A DNA stretch of 54,057 bases from Gnetum montanum (GCA_015680685.1 MNCI01034664.1:254384-308440), one strand, 5' to 3'. Counted from the stretch's first letter, positions 35,860-47,882 are shown. Notes: generated by a model from the sequence alone, not told the origin. Program-made: numbers and translations.

Positions 35860-38800
35860 TTTGGATCCTAAAGTTGCAATCCAACTACATCTTAAGCCTA
35901 CAGTCATGCACTCTATCCTAGTGGGTTAAAAATCTTACTTCCTTGGTATTGTAATTACAAAGATGCTATTCTCAACCGAAGTAGTGATACAAGGATATAG
36001 ATGGTACAATGATTTCATGGTGGTAAGACTTGGAGAGTATGATATGATTCTTGGGATGGATTTGTCAGCTAAGTATGGACAATGTTTGGATTATAGAAAT
36101 AAGACTCTTACAGTTCTATCCATGGGTGGAAAAGAAGTTACAATTCAAATAAGTAAGAGACAAATTAAACTAAACTTGATAATAGAGAAGAAATTTCAAT
36201 AGTTACTTAAATAAGTTCATAGATGCTACATGGTCTCGATGTATGATGAGTCCAAGAAATTAATTGAATAGAGTCTAGTAGTTTTATAATTCTTAGTTGT
36301 ATTTGAATAAACTTCCTAGGTTTCCATTTAATAGAAAGACTGAGTTTCAGATCATACTCATGTCTGGAGCTCAAATAATTTCCAAGACATCTCATAAGAT
36401 GTCTCCCATGAAACTAGTAAAACTTAAACTATAGATTTAGAAGTTGATGGATAAGGAAATGATCTAACTAAGTGTTTTACCTTGGGGTGTACCAGTATTT
36501 TGTGTTAAGAAGAATTCTAACAATTTGAGGTTATGTATTAAGTATTAATATAGTCATGAATTAGTATCCTTTTCCCAAGTTTGAATATCTGTTTGATCAA
36601 TTAAGAGAAGCTAAGATGTTCTCTAATATCGATTTGAATTCTAACTACCACCAATTAAGAGTGAAGAAGGAGGATGTATTAAAAACATATTTCTAAACAT
36701 GCTATGGATATTATGAGTTTCTAGTCATGTTCTTTGGACTCACTAATGTCCTAGCAATCTTCATGCACTTGATGAACAATGTGTTATGTCCTTGCTTAGA
36801 CTAATTTATTATTTTATTCATTGATAATATTTTTATTTACTCTAAGAATGAAGAAGAAATAAGGAAAACTTAAGAACAATATTATAGACTCTTAGAAATC
36901 AACAATTATTTTTGCATGCTTATAAGTATGCATTTTGGAAGAAAGAGATACAATTTCTTAGCCATGTGGTGTCAAAAGCATGTATAATAGTGAACTCCTT
37001 CAAAGTATTAGTAAATCAAGATTAGCTCATACCAGCTATAATGAATGAATTTAGAAGATTCTTAGGCTTATCAAGATATTAAAGAAGGCTTATAGAGGAT
37101 TTATCTAAGATTATTTCATCTCTATGCAAGTTGCTAAGGAAGGAATGTATCTTCTCTTAGATGGATGCTTGTTAGAAGGCTTTTGAGGAGTTAAAAAAGA
37201 GATTAACATCAACACCTATTCTAATCTCACCAACTCTTAAGCAGCATTATGATGTTTATACAAATGCTTTAGGAGAAGGATTAGTTGGATTTCTCATGTA
37301 GGATGGCAAAACAATTGCTATGCTTCGAGACAATTAAAGGTTCATGAAACAAGGTACCCAATACATGATCTAGAACTTGATGTCATCATCTTTTTTCTTA
37401 AGATCTAGAGACACTCCTTGTATGATGAGCACATTATTATTTGGATAAATCATAAGAGTTTATAGTATGTTATGAATCCACCATAGCCAAATATAAGATA
37501 GAGGAGGTGGATAAAACTTCAAGCAAATTTTGATTTCATAATGTAGTATCATCCTAGCAAGGGTAATATACTAGTAGATGTACTAAGTAGGTAGCTATAA
37601 AACTTTACACTCTTACTATTTTACCGAGCTCAAGAGATTAAATTAGTTCATAATAAATTTTAGACTCTTGGTATCAGGAGAAGATTAATACTCATCTAAC
37701 AAAAGATCAAGTGTTTTCAATTGACAGTTCTGGAAAGTTAAGATTTAAAGGTAGAGTGTATGTTCTAGTTTTAATCAGATAGAAACAGCTTGATGAGGCT
37801 AATTTAAGTATCAAATGCATCTTGACAATGATAAGATATATTTAAACATCAAAATGTAGTATTGGTGGCCTAGTTTAAAGAGATATGTGAGTGAATATTT
37901 GGCTAAATGCTTGGTGCGCCAATAGGTTAAGGTAGAACATTAGAGACTTTGTGGTTATCTTCATCCACACACCATTCTAGTGTGGAAATGGAAAATCAAT
38001 GGCATGGATTATAATATAGGTTTACCTCATACTAAGAGTGAAAAAGATTCCATCCTTGTGATCATCGATCTTTTCATCAAGTATTCTCACATATTAGCTA
38101 GAAAAGTAGCAACTAATGTTGATGAGATTTCTTAATTATTCCCATCAAAGATTATTAGATTGTATGGCATTCTAAGTAAGATTATGTCTGACAAAGATCC
38201 AAAGTTTAGTTCAAAATTTTAACAATCTTTTCCAAAGGATTTGTATACTAGATTGAGTCTTAGCCTAGCATATCATTCTTAAATAAAAGGTTAAATAGAG
38301 AGAACAAATTAGATTTTGGAGGATATGCTTCAAGCTTGTGCACTTGATCTAAAGATAGTTGGGATAAAGCTCTTCCATTAACAAAATTTTCTTACAACAA
38401 AAATTATCATGCCAGTTTAAAAGTAGCATCTTATAAAGTATTGTATGGTAGACCATGTCATACACCTCTTTATTGGAATATGATAGAGGACAAATAGAAA
38501 ACCATTTTAGATATCATCAAAGAGCAAAAGCATATGTCAAGGGTATTAAGAATAGATTGCAAGAAGTCTAGGATAATTTTACAAAATGTGCCAATAATAG
38601 ATGGAGACCTTTAAGATTCAATTTTGGAGATAAAGTATTTATTAAAGTTTCACTTTTGAAAGGAATTATGAGGTTTGGAAAATGAGGGAAGTTAGCATCA
38701 TGCTAGATTGACCCTTTTCAATTTTAAGAAAAGTGGATGAAGTTGCTTATTAGATTGATCTTCCATGGTAGTTGTAGTCAATTAATGATGTGTTTCATGT

Positions 38801-39050
38801 TTCTATATTAAGAAAGTATAGTTTAGATCATAGTAATAGGATAGAATGACAAAATATATAGCTTCAACCTAACATTATCTTTGTGGAACAACTAGTTACA
38901 ATTGTGGATAGAATGGAGAGATGATTGAGAAGCAAAATTATTCCTATGGTTAAGGTGATTTATTAAAGATATGATGCATAGGAAGCTACTTAGGAAATGG
39001 AGAAAGAGTTATATTTCTGACATCTTAGGATCTTCTAAGAGGACTATTCT
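35860..39050 (+). pseudogene. pol of element A (protease, RT, RNase H, integrase)
   Basis: Protease is an open 79-codon stretch at 35963-36202 containing GEYDMILGMDLSAKYG. RT runs from about 36340: VLPWGVPVFCVKKNSNNLRL (36475), FSNIDLNSNYHQLRVKKED (36620), then FIDNIFIYSKNEEE (about 36817), where the catalytic second Asp is Asn. RNase H is at 37140-37620. Integrase has VIIDLFIKYSHILARKVATN (38060), SDKDPKFSSKF (38190), and the C-terminal FGDKVFIKVSLLKGIMRFGK with PF (38620-38720). A tail at 38890-39010 (IIPMVKVIY, EATXEMEKELYF) resembles the end of a chromodomain. Stops and frameshifts throughout make it non-functional. Confidence 0.85.
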
Positions 39051-39061
39051 TAAGGGGAAAA

Positions 39062-39299
39062 TATTATAAAATATCATCCATAGATACCATTAATCCTTGT
39101 TATTTTCTTTAATTTGAACCCTTAATGTCTTAATTGCTTAGCCTATGTATTGTGTTTTGATGGCCCTTTTTTGTTGTACCCTATGATTGTGCTTTAGTTG
39201 TTGAGCTATGAACCTTTTAATTACCCTTATTAGAAGCTTTTGATATTTCAATGTATTTTATCTCTATTTCCCTTATTTTTATTTTTATATTTTTTTTTG
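39062..39299 (+). repeat. First part of the element A 3' LTR, interrupted by element B
   Basis: The sequence after the purine-rich ttaaggggaaaatatta aligns with 27225-27475 (gataccatt, ttagttgttgagctatg, tgatattt). It is cut at the CTTGG target site and continues at 47883 with ggttaaattagcatatgtgcac, which matches 27470-27490. Confidence 0.8.
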
Positions 39300-39304
39300 C
39301 TTGG

Positions 39305-40115
39305 TGATGAGTGGCAAGGTACCCCTACACTCAACCATACAAATACGAGCGTTACACGCACGATTCGGTCGAACTTTGCAGATGGACTAGTTGTCGCACC
39401 TAGACAGTTAGCCTTAGGTCACAGTTCATTGTCTTACCACCTAGACAAGTATTATATTTGTCACGTATGGTTTAGTCCAGAGTGAGGTGTATGATGTATT
39501 CTAACCTAATGCTACTCCTGAAGGCAATGGAAGATAATATTAACTAAGCTAAGGGAGAAAGGGTAAGAGAATCTAACTAGCCTAAGTGCGATGAGCATCT
39601 ATTCCTTGATTATCCGTACACATCTTGGACTTCGTGCACGACTACCACTAGGATCACTAAGCGCAGATCCTAGGTACGCTACTGGGTTACCAAGTAGTCA
39701 CACTTAAATGCTCGTAATCAAGTCATACTCATTCCGCATTCTAACATGACATAAGGGTGAGAGAGATTAGCTAGGAAAGTAGTAAATAATAATTAAATAA
39801 AAAAATTAAAAAAGTGAATGCTGCAATGATGAAGTAATCTCAATCTTTATTGCCGATCATGTGCATGTCCAAGTACATCACACTCGAATAAAGGATGCCG
39901 TACAATTACATTCACCACACTACGGGCATACACGGGAAAAATAATCTCTCTAGAGAGATCAAACTACCAAAGTTTTGCTACTATCTAACTCTAATGTGTG
40001 AAACAAGGGAGAGCCACCTCTTATTTATAGAACTGGTGGCAAATTGCGATATCGCGTAAGCGATATCGCAGGGGACGACGCGATATTGCAGCCTATGCGA
40101 TATTGCGTCCCATCA
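39305..40115 (-). repeat. 3' LTR of element B (left)
   Basis: The LTR begins TGATGAGTGG and ends GTCCCATCA on +. Its TATA box is read on - at 40021-40030, with the GCGATATCGC palindrome array at 40045-40107 between it and the LTR end (U3). A short purine-rich sequence (GTGAGGGTA on -) adjoins at 40116-40124 as a weak polypurine tract. Confidence 0.9.
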
Positions 40116-40278
40116 TACCCTCACGACTGAATGAAAACTCGTCCTCGAGTTACAATGATTACACAGTGGATAGGTATGGGATTATTAGATGGAAAAATGG
40201 AATGATGCCATAGTGTGGGAAGAAAACCAAATAAAGACACAACACACAAAATATGCTACAACTACAAAAATTTGGAAC

Positions 40279-43044
40279 TCATGTAATTCCTGGTGGTAGT
40301 GGCTCCTCCATTGGTGCCTTCCCTTTGTCTTATGTTCCAGGTTTTGAGGCTTGATGGCATTGAAGTATGGCCTATAGCTCCTCCTCTTCAGTCCGAGGGT
40401 CTTGTGCCATCCATGCTAATGTTCCAATGTTTGACGGAGTCAGCACCACCCACAGATAGGGTAGTTGTAGGAACATTTGGTTGGCCTTGACATACCAAGC
40501 CGCGAACACCCGTTGTTCCTCCTCATAGGCTCTGGCTTTGTTCTTGTATTCGTGAAGGTTCATTAGCCATCGAGCCAAGTTAGTTGTGTCATCCTTCTAT
40601 CCCTGGTAGCTAGCTTTTGCCACCTCAAGTTTAGAATTTACAACATCCAGTTTTTCCAACAGCTTCTTGCGTTCTGCAAATTCTACTTCATATTTGATGT
40701 GGGTGGTTGCTACCTGCTACTCAAGCTTTGACCTCAGGCACCCTGCTATTAACATGGCAAGGTTGGCATATCTGAGATTTTCCAACTCCATGTACTCTGT
40801 TAAGTCTTGAATCTACAGGTCCCAGTTCTTAACTTCCGCTTGGTGGGTGAAGGCATAGGTGTCCAATATGACTCGCCAATCAGTGTGTTGAGCACTGATA
40901 GTGTTGATTTAGGCCTTGGCCATATGGATCTCCTTTTCAACGATCCTTTTATACATTCCCACCTGATCACGGAAGTGCTCCTCTAGCTTTTCCTATTGTT
41001 TAGCCTCGTTCTACCACGCGCTGATCTCAATTGCTGACTTTTAACGAATGGCGCATACCTCCTCCATTGAGAGGGTTCGATTTTCTTTGGCTAAACAACT
41101 TATGTCTCAGTTGACTTGGATGAATTATTCTCATAATTGATGAAAGTGTTCATCGAGAACATTCTTTTTATTTTCTACAGAGTTCAACTGAAGGTTTTCA
41201 GTCGCAAGCTATTTATTTTCTTCTTGCAAGGCTTTGAGTGCCTTAAGATGCACATGATTTTGCGCCTGTGCTTCGAAGGCATCCCAAACAGCCTTCTCTT
41301 TTTCATACACCACCCTTTTATTCTCCTCTATTAATTTGGTTAGTTGCTTGGTTCTAAAGTTTTCTAGCTGGTCTACAGGAACAAATTGTACAAGGTCCCG
41401 CTGTGCTGCTTGTAAGACCACAAGCTGCTCTTGTAATTTTTGCACTTTAGCTTCAGCATGCTCGACCCTTACCTCTATTAATACTAGTTTCCCCTTTGTG
41501 GAAATGAGGTTTGACTGAATTAGTGTAACATCCTAAGGGATGTCAAACAGGGACGTCATTACTTGCCCTATTTGAAGCAATCTATCAAGCGCATCCTCAT
41601 GTTCCGCAGGAATCATTGAGGTTCTGATCAAAGTTTGAGCATCCCGTGCTCCTAAGAGATCTGTCAGTGGCACAATAGGTACATTGAAGGATTCTTTGAT
41701 GTGGTCTGCGACCACATTTGTAGCTCCCATGGCATTCTGGTGTTGCATGACCACCATAGTGGCCCCTTCACCAGTCTCTAACTGCACCTGGAAAGATGCC
41801 CTATTTCTTGAGATCTGTTGTGATCATCTACTTTCCCCTCCTCCTGTCTGAATGAATACTTCCCCCCTTGTGTGATCCAATGAAACAGTAGGCTGCCTGG
41901 CATCATCGATGACATGGAAGAGATTTGCATCATCACGACTTCCCCAACTAACCGTCTGAGCGATGGCCCTCAAATGGCTCATCGATGGTCTGTAGTCTTG
42001 CGACAGTGGTGGCTGATCCTAGCCTGTGCTGGGCCCTACTTCCTATTGTTGGCTGGGAACCATGGCTAGAGATTGACTGGGTCTAGCCATATGTTCTTCT
42101 TCTTATTCTGGTCCTAGCTCTTCGCCAGTGCTTTTTCTTTGAGCTAGCGCCTTTAGTAATTCAGCATATGAAGCAGTTTCAGCTTTTCGGAGGACATCAT
42201 TGGTGTATCCTCGAATACCAGCATGTTGGCAAAGCTTTCTGATAAGATAGGGGAAAGGCAGTGCCATCTTCCCTGTCTTTCCTTCTTCAAACTGCCTCAG
42301 GATCTTTGTCAAGTATAGATGGGGTAGATTAGCGTTAACCTTTCCCATCAACACTGCACATCCTCTAGCCGCATACGTTGATATTCTTTTGAGGCCCTTT
42401 GTGGGGAAGATGTGATATGTTCCAATTTTGAAATAAACCCTCTCTTCCATCATTAATTCACCAAATGCTTTATCCCTACCATAAGCCTTCTCCAACCAAT
42501 CTTTTCACACATTGGGGTCTGAATGGGTGGATAACCGAGCAACCTGGGGCCTTGTATTTGGAAGGTTTAACACTTCCAAAATGGCTTGCGTAGAGAAGTC
42601 AACTGTCACACCACAAATATTAATAGTGGTGCCTTGCTCCCTATTGTGCCAAAATTGATATGTCTCTCCTAGGTACCAGGCACTGCTTTTAGAGAGGATA
42701 GGCCATAAGGGAGATCCTTTGAGGTGATCCCTAACAGCCTTAGGAGCGAACTCTGTGAATGATTCAAAGTTCAACTCCACAATCACCACAGCGAATGTGG
42801 ACTTCTCTTGGATAGCCTGAACACAATCTTGGGGCAACGTGAGTTGTTGTCCCGGTTCAGGCGTTGCAGCAGCTCCTCCTTTTATTTGCCCAAACCATCT
42901 GGTAGGAGCTTCATCTTAATGAATGCTGAATGATTGCTCCTCCTGTTCTACATGTTGTCTGGTAGGTCTTTGTCTTCCACCTCTCCGAGCTCGTTTGCTT
43001 CCACCTTGGGTAGGACCCTCTTGTTGTCCAAGTTTCAAGGCCAT
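40279..43044 (-). pseudogene. ORF3 of element B: 921-codon accessory ORF, single frame, nonsense-mutated
   Basis: From the ATG at 43044 to TGA at 40281-40279 is 2766 nt. All open stretches (42505-42837, 42103-42495, 41533-41787, 41209-41445, 40372-40578) lie in this one frame, separated only by roughly twenty single stop codons and no net indel. The product starts with a basic segment (GGSKRARRGGRQRPTRQ). A globular part about 300 aa long follows (FGELMMEERVYFKIG, LPFPYLIRKLCQHAG) and resembles the plant transposon protein domain. Then comes a long Gln/Glu/Lys coiled coil and a conserved tail (NLARWLMNLHEY, WYVKANQMFLQLPYLW), ending PPGIT. TTGCAG immediately precedes the ATG, suggesting expression from a spliced RNA. 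The position next to the 3' LTR equals that of env-like ORFs in Athila elements, but no membrane segment is evident. Confidence 0.75.
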
Positions 43045-44900
43045 CTGCAATCACACAGGCCAAGCGTTAGTAAGATAGGTTTTGAAGTTAAGTTATACCT
43101 TACTGCTTGCCTTAATTAATGATCTTATGTTGTCACATGTGATAGTGCCCAAAAGTTTGTAATAATGAGTCCTGTGACTTAGGTGGTTTCCATTTAAGTT
43201 TCCTGGTATACCTAGGGATTAAATGGTTTTTAGGCACAATTATTCTAAGTGTTATAGTTACTTACCCTAGCTGATGTCCTTTGGGCGATGATAAATTTCA
43301 AAAAATTTAGGCACTTTTTGGCAAGTGTCCCTCCCCCATGACTAAACTGAACACTCCAGGTTCAAGCAGATTCAAACGAAATTAAAATCGAAGTAACAGC
43401 GAATGAGATAAAGCGAGAAAGGCAAGGGTCACTCAATCGCAAGTTATAGAGAAAAATTTCAAAAACTCCCCCCGTGTGAATGACAAAATGACGCTAAGTG
43501 TTGCGGGGGGTGACCTATTTATAGGCCTCAAGGATGCGATATCGAATACGCGATATCTCGTCCCTAGTGATGTGAGGCACAACAAAAAGACCGAGTTTTG
43601 AAGGAAGTTTCTTGAAATAAACGTTGTAAATTGAGGCCATTTGCTATTATCAAGGGTTCTAGGGCAATTGCATTACGTCCAGAGGCATAATTAATGATGA
43701 CGGTGTGGATTTTACTAATAAAACCTTGGGTGGTAAGAAAAAGGGTATGTAATGGTACATTGGAACGTTAAAATTCAGAGGGATAGTAATAAGGGAAAGA
43801 AAATCATTTAAAAAATTATGCTAAGGGTAAGAAATGGTATGTGTGAGCAATGTCATACATGAGAATTACAAAAGATTACACAAGTGGGTCCTCCCCAAAG
43901 CAGGTTTCAACCTATAATGCCCTTGTGTAACCATACTTAAAGTGTCCGTGGGCACTAAAAGTGTTAAATGTAATCTGCACTAACTCCACAAAACACACAC
44001 ATGTAAATATCATCGGAATGAGGTAAGAATTCTATGTTACATGAAACACGAACTACAATTACACGAACACTGAGATGAGATGAACTAGAGAAAGGGATTG
44101 TAGAGATTGGGACATGAGGTAACTGACCTAGGGCACAATGAATCCTGCATGTAAAGCATGATTAATATGTCATTAACCCGTTGTTCCAAGATTAGGACCA
44201 AGCCCATTCCTCTAATTAGTGACACCGCATTGTTTCATCCCATGATGAGCGACTATGAGAGTACCTTAACAACAAGGCGTACGATCACTTGGCATTTTGT
44301 TCAGGGGAGGAGTGACTTTTGTTTTGTGGCACTTTGTTTTTTGGTTTTTTTATTTATTGCTTAATCCAGAGAAGCTTCTAACCTTCAGGCATGGATGCAT
44401 GTATTTCCAGTGGGACCCCCTAGAACAGCATTAATTTTTATGCCTTTTGATTACTCTTACTCCCATTTTTCATTAGATCTACAATGATCTTAGTACAACT
44501 ACATTGCATGATAACTCCCACAGACGTCACCAAAGAGAATCCGCAAATCCCCTTGATGTCACACCCTAATCACTCCCTCTTGGTCCATCCTTCTTCACTC
44601 TAGGTATAATGAACACAAAATTAATTTTAAGTTTTAAGAATGTCAAGAATATCACTGTACCCTCGAACAGAACCTCTTATTTGTAGAGTGGATGAGTGGG
44701 TGTAATGGGCTCACTGTTCCAAATAATTGATTGTTCGAGACTCGACAACATAGAACACACCTCAACCAACAATCCACATGAGTGTTTATTTGTAGATGAG
44801 ATTACTTATAAAAAACATAAAAAGACAAAAAGATAAAAATATAAAACAAGAATTTGAAAAATGAAAAACTGGAAAATAAAAATTGAAAAATATTTATTAA
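43045..44900 (-). other. Noncoding spacer of element B, including an internal promoter-like module
   Basis: The spacer separates gag and ORF3, where pol would be expected in an autonomous element. No RT or integrase motif was found on either strand. An A-rich stretch lies at 44805-44895. The promoter-like module at 43514-43557 is listed separately. Confidence 0.6.
43514..43557 (-). promoter_or_regulatory. Internal promoter-like module facing ORF3 (TATA box plus U3-type palindromes)
   Basis: On -, two GCGATATC-type palindromes with a short spacer (43536-43557) are followed by CTATAAATAGG (43514-43524). The arrangement is the same as in the LTR U3 of this element, 470 bases upstream of the ORF3 ATG and in its orientation. 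It could transcribe ORF3 separately from gag. Confidence 0.5.
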
Positions 44901-44919
44901 TCCTGCTTGTTATTAGAAT

Positions 44920-46750
44920 GGGGGGTATCCCCCATAACTAAACGGTTGAGGACGGTAAGGATTAATAAATGAAAGATAAGGATCCTTGCATGTTGGAAGT
45001 ATTGGGGCCCGATCATACTTATCCCCTCGGGGTTCACACACTGGATTATAATGAGCATAGTGGGGCAATTTATACGATGTAGTTCCCAGATAATGAGTTA
45101 ACCCACTATGATGTTTGGGACCATTAGATGGTATGCAAGGATTGGGTTGTCACTCTCCATGTCTATGTTCATTAGGCCATATGATTGTTGGAGTGTGAGT
45201 TGGTGGCCCTGATGAAGTTACATGAGGCGTTGGGTTCGAAGGTAAAGGTACACCATAGTGTGGGACTTGTGCTGAGTTGTAGGATGTAGTGGCCTCTAAA
45301 TTACGTTGTCCCTTATTACAGTCGTGTTTAAAGAAAGGACACTTTTGATGTTGAGGAGGCTTTTCTACTGTTGGTAGTAGTAGCACAAGTACTGTTCGTG
45401 GGTTATTGTTGTGGTGCAGACACCTTAGGAATAGTTGGTGGCGATGTAGAAGGAGGGAAAGGATGAGAACGTTGAAAGTTAGGAGGAGTATAAGGTGCAA
45501 AAGGTGGTGGTTGTGTTGGAGGCATGGGTTGATAGTATTGAGGAGAATGGTACTGTGCTGAGATAGAGTATGTTGGCCTAGTTGGAGAAAAAGGATGTTG
45601 AATCGGATAAGCATTTAGATCTGGATGATATGAAGGGTGTCTCCAATCTAGTGGTGGTCTCCCCCATGACTGGGATTGTTGCCACTGTGATCAAACACAG
45701 TATCTCTGTACGAACTCTGGATGTAATGTGTTTCCCCAATGCTCATGTAAGTGTAACAATATTGGGCATTGGCCCTTGGGGTGATCATACAAGCATATAT
45801 TGCAATCATACATATGATTGGTAGTTGAGCTCTTATTTTCCTTATCCCTTCTTTCTAATTGTCTAATGTTTTTTCCTACTTCTTGGGTTGGCAAAACTCT
45901 ATCTCCAATAATGTTGATAAATGCTCCACACTTTTGATACGTCCATTCCAACATCTTATTGATCTTTGCCTCAACTTCTTCTAATGATTGTTGTGTTGGC
46001 AAAGGGTATGTTTCCACCTTGAGATTGGTTGATTTCTCCTTTTTATGATCATGGACCTTTGTTAAGTTGAGATTTTTGTCCCATTGATGTTTTTCAACAT
46101 TCTCCCATCTAGCTAATTCTCCTTCTTCTTTTGCTACCTACTTAATAAGCTCTTGGACTTGATGGGTTCGTAGTTCATATAGTTGACCCTGGGCATACAT
46201 TCCTAAGGTCTCTCTTGTTTCATTATGTAGCCCATCAATAATATGGTACATTAGCCTTTCCTTGGAAAACCCATGGCCTGGCCAGTTATTTAACAGTGCA
46301 TAATATCTTTCTAAGGCCATGTCCAAGGGTTCATGTTGTGCTTGTTTCCACTCCTGGATTTGTTTCCTCAAGGCTAACACTCTTGCGTAGGTTTGATATT
46401 TTTCATTAAAGACCTTTACCATTGTTGACCAGCATCATATTGAATTTGGTTTTAACGATCTATACCATACTTTTGCTTGGCCAATGAGTGTCATGGGAAA
46501 GAGCTTAAGTTTTTGCCACCCGTTACCAATGTTATTCCATGTGCAGGCATCGTAGAAGGCTTGTAAATGTTGATACGGATCTAAGTCATAGCCTCCTGAG
46601 AAATTAGGGAAGTTTTTTAAATCGAGCCTGAGTAGACGGCTCTCTTTACAATGCCTAGATGAGATTCAAACAACCTCTTGTAATTGCGTTAAGCTTGTAG
46701 TGGCCAATGGGGGTTCATCATCATCAAGTAAGTTATGATTTTGTGTGTTG
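44920..46750 (-). pseudogene. gag of element B
   Basis: On - from about 46690 the frame reads RLDLKNFPNFSGGYDLDPYQ, WQKLKLFPMTLIGQAKVWY, then the open frame 46422-46138 with ALERYYALLNNWPGHGFSKE and YHIIDGLHNETRETL. This is a standard Ty3-gypsy capsid. After one stop codon the open frame 46017-45691 continues in the same phase and contains the knuckle CNICLYDHPKGQCPI at about 45806-45763, shared with element D. A Pro/Tyr/Ser-rich tail follows to about 44920, with a frame change near 45350. A few stop codons show that it is inactive. Confidence 0.85.
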
Positions 46751-47017
46751 GGATGACGTTGCTTTCATTCATATTTATAAGAAACCCCTACCTCAGGTTA
46801 CGTACTCCAATCTTCATCGTTATATAGTTCGTTGGTTCTCCAATGAACTTCCTCACTAAGTGTGGCATTGTTGTAATCTTGTAGGAGAGGAATTGTTGTA
46901 AAGTTGTGTGTGAATTTAGATGTGAATTTTTAATAATTACTTTTTCTAAAAGATATATCATTAAGTCCTTATACAGCGACCTTGTATGATATAACTAATC
47001 TAGATAACTAGCATCAT

Positions 47018-47035
47018 CCTTGGCAACGGCACCAA
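47018..47035 (-). other. Primer binding site of element B
   Basis: TTGGTGCCGTTGCCAAGG on - directly follows the LTR end CCACTCATCA. It resembles the TGGCGCCGTTGCCGGGGA class used by Athila-like elements (tRNA-Asp type, from memory). Element D has the same site in decayed form. Confidence 0.85.
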
Positions 47036-47877
47036 TGATGAGTGGCGAGGTACCCCTACACTCAACCATACGAATACGAGCGTTACACATGCAATCCGGT
47101 CGAACTCCGCAGATGGACTAGTTGTCACACCTAGATAGTTAGCCTTATGTTGCAGTTTGCTGTCTTCCCACCTAGACTAGTATTATATTTTTCATGTATG
47201 GTTTAGTCCCGAGTGAGGTGTATGATGTGTTCTAACCTAATGCTACTCCTGAAGGCAAATGGAAGATAATATTAACTAAGCTAAGGGAGAAAGGGTAAGA
47301 GAATCTAACTAGCCTAAGTGCCATGAGCATCCGTTCCTTGATTATCCGTACACATCTTGGACTTTGTGCATGACTACCACTAGGATCACCAAGCGCAGAT
47401 CCTAGGTATGCTACTAGGTTACCAAGTAGTCACACTTAAATGCTCGTAATCAAGTCGTACTCATTCCACGTTCTAACATGAGATAAGGGTAAGAGAGATT
47501 AGCTAGGAAAGTAGTAAATAACAATTAAATAAATAAACAAACAAAGTGAATGCTGCAATGATGAAGTAATCTCGATCTTTATTGCCGGTCATGTGTGTGT
47601 TCAAGTACGTCACACTCGAATATAGGATGTCGTACAATTACATTCACCACACTGCGGGAATACACAGGAAAAATAATCTATCTCTAGAGAGATCAAACTA
47701 CCAGATTTTTGCTACTGTCTAACTCTAATGTGTGAAATAAGGGAGAGCTGTCTCTTATTTATAGAACTGGCGACGGACTATGCTATCGCGTACACGATAT
47801 CGCGGGGGATGCGATATCGCGGCTAATGCAATATCACATATGCGATATCATGGCCTATGCGATATCGCATCCCATCA
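47036..47877 (-). repeat. 5' LTR of element B (right)
   Basis: The LTR is 842 bp with TGATG/CATCA ends. The TATA box is read on - at 47754-47764. The U3 palindrome array lies at 47783-47873, with several units decayed (caatatcaca, cgatatcatg). It is followed by the target duplication CTTGG at 47878-47882. Confidence 0.9.
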
Positions 47878-47882
47878 CTTGG

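Larger units (their letters stand above)
33463..39299 (+). mobile_element. Element A: decayed chromovirus-like Ty3-gypsy retrotransposon (main body)
   Basis: The order on + is LTR end, PBS, gag with zinc knuckle, protease, RT, RNase H, integrase with a chromodomain-like tail, then the 3' LTR start at about 39062. This is the PR-RT-RH-IN order of Ty3-gypsy. Stops and indels are abundant. The 3' LTR is interrupted by element B and the 5' LTR apparently by a LINE and element C, so A is older than at least B. Confidence 0.85.
39305..47877 (-). mobile_element. Element B: complete non-autonomous Athila-lineage LTR retrotransposon (gag plus ORF3, no pol)
   Basis: It is bounded by two LTRs (39305-40115 and 47036-47877) and a perfect 5-bp duplication CTTGG (39300-39304, 47878-47882). 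Orientation is -: the PBS lies next to the right LTR, then gag (about 46.75-44.9 kb), a roughly 1.3 kb noncoding stretch, an internal promoter-like module (43.5 kb), ORF3 (43044-40279) and the 3' LTR. No RT, RNase H or integrase text was found, so it would need pol from another element. The two LTRs differ at about 23 of the first 205 aligned bases that I compared, mostly transitions, so the insertion is not recent. Confidence 0.88.

Noticed and set aside
40279-43044. ORF3 as a DNA-transposon transposase
   Set aside because: Resemblance to a domain named after plant transposons does not show catalysis. No acidic catalytic triad could be identified, and the ORF lies inside an LTR element with its own TSD.
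43930-44364. Separate + strand gene in the spacer of element B
   Set aside because: Only a short 68-codon frame, with no family features and opposite to the element's orientation.
45150-45614. 154-codon - strand frame rich in His/Leu
   Set aside because: Its first half is an out-of-frame reading of the gag Pro/Tyr-rich region; only its second half is likely real gag after a frame change.
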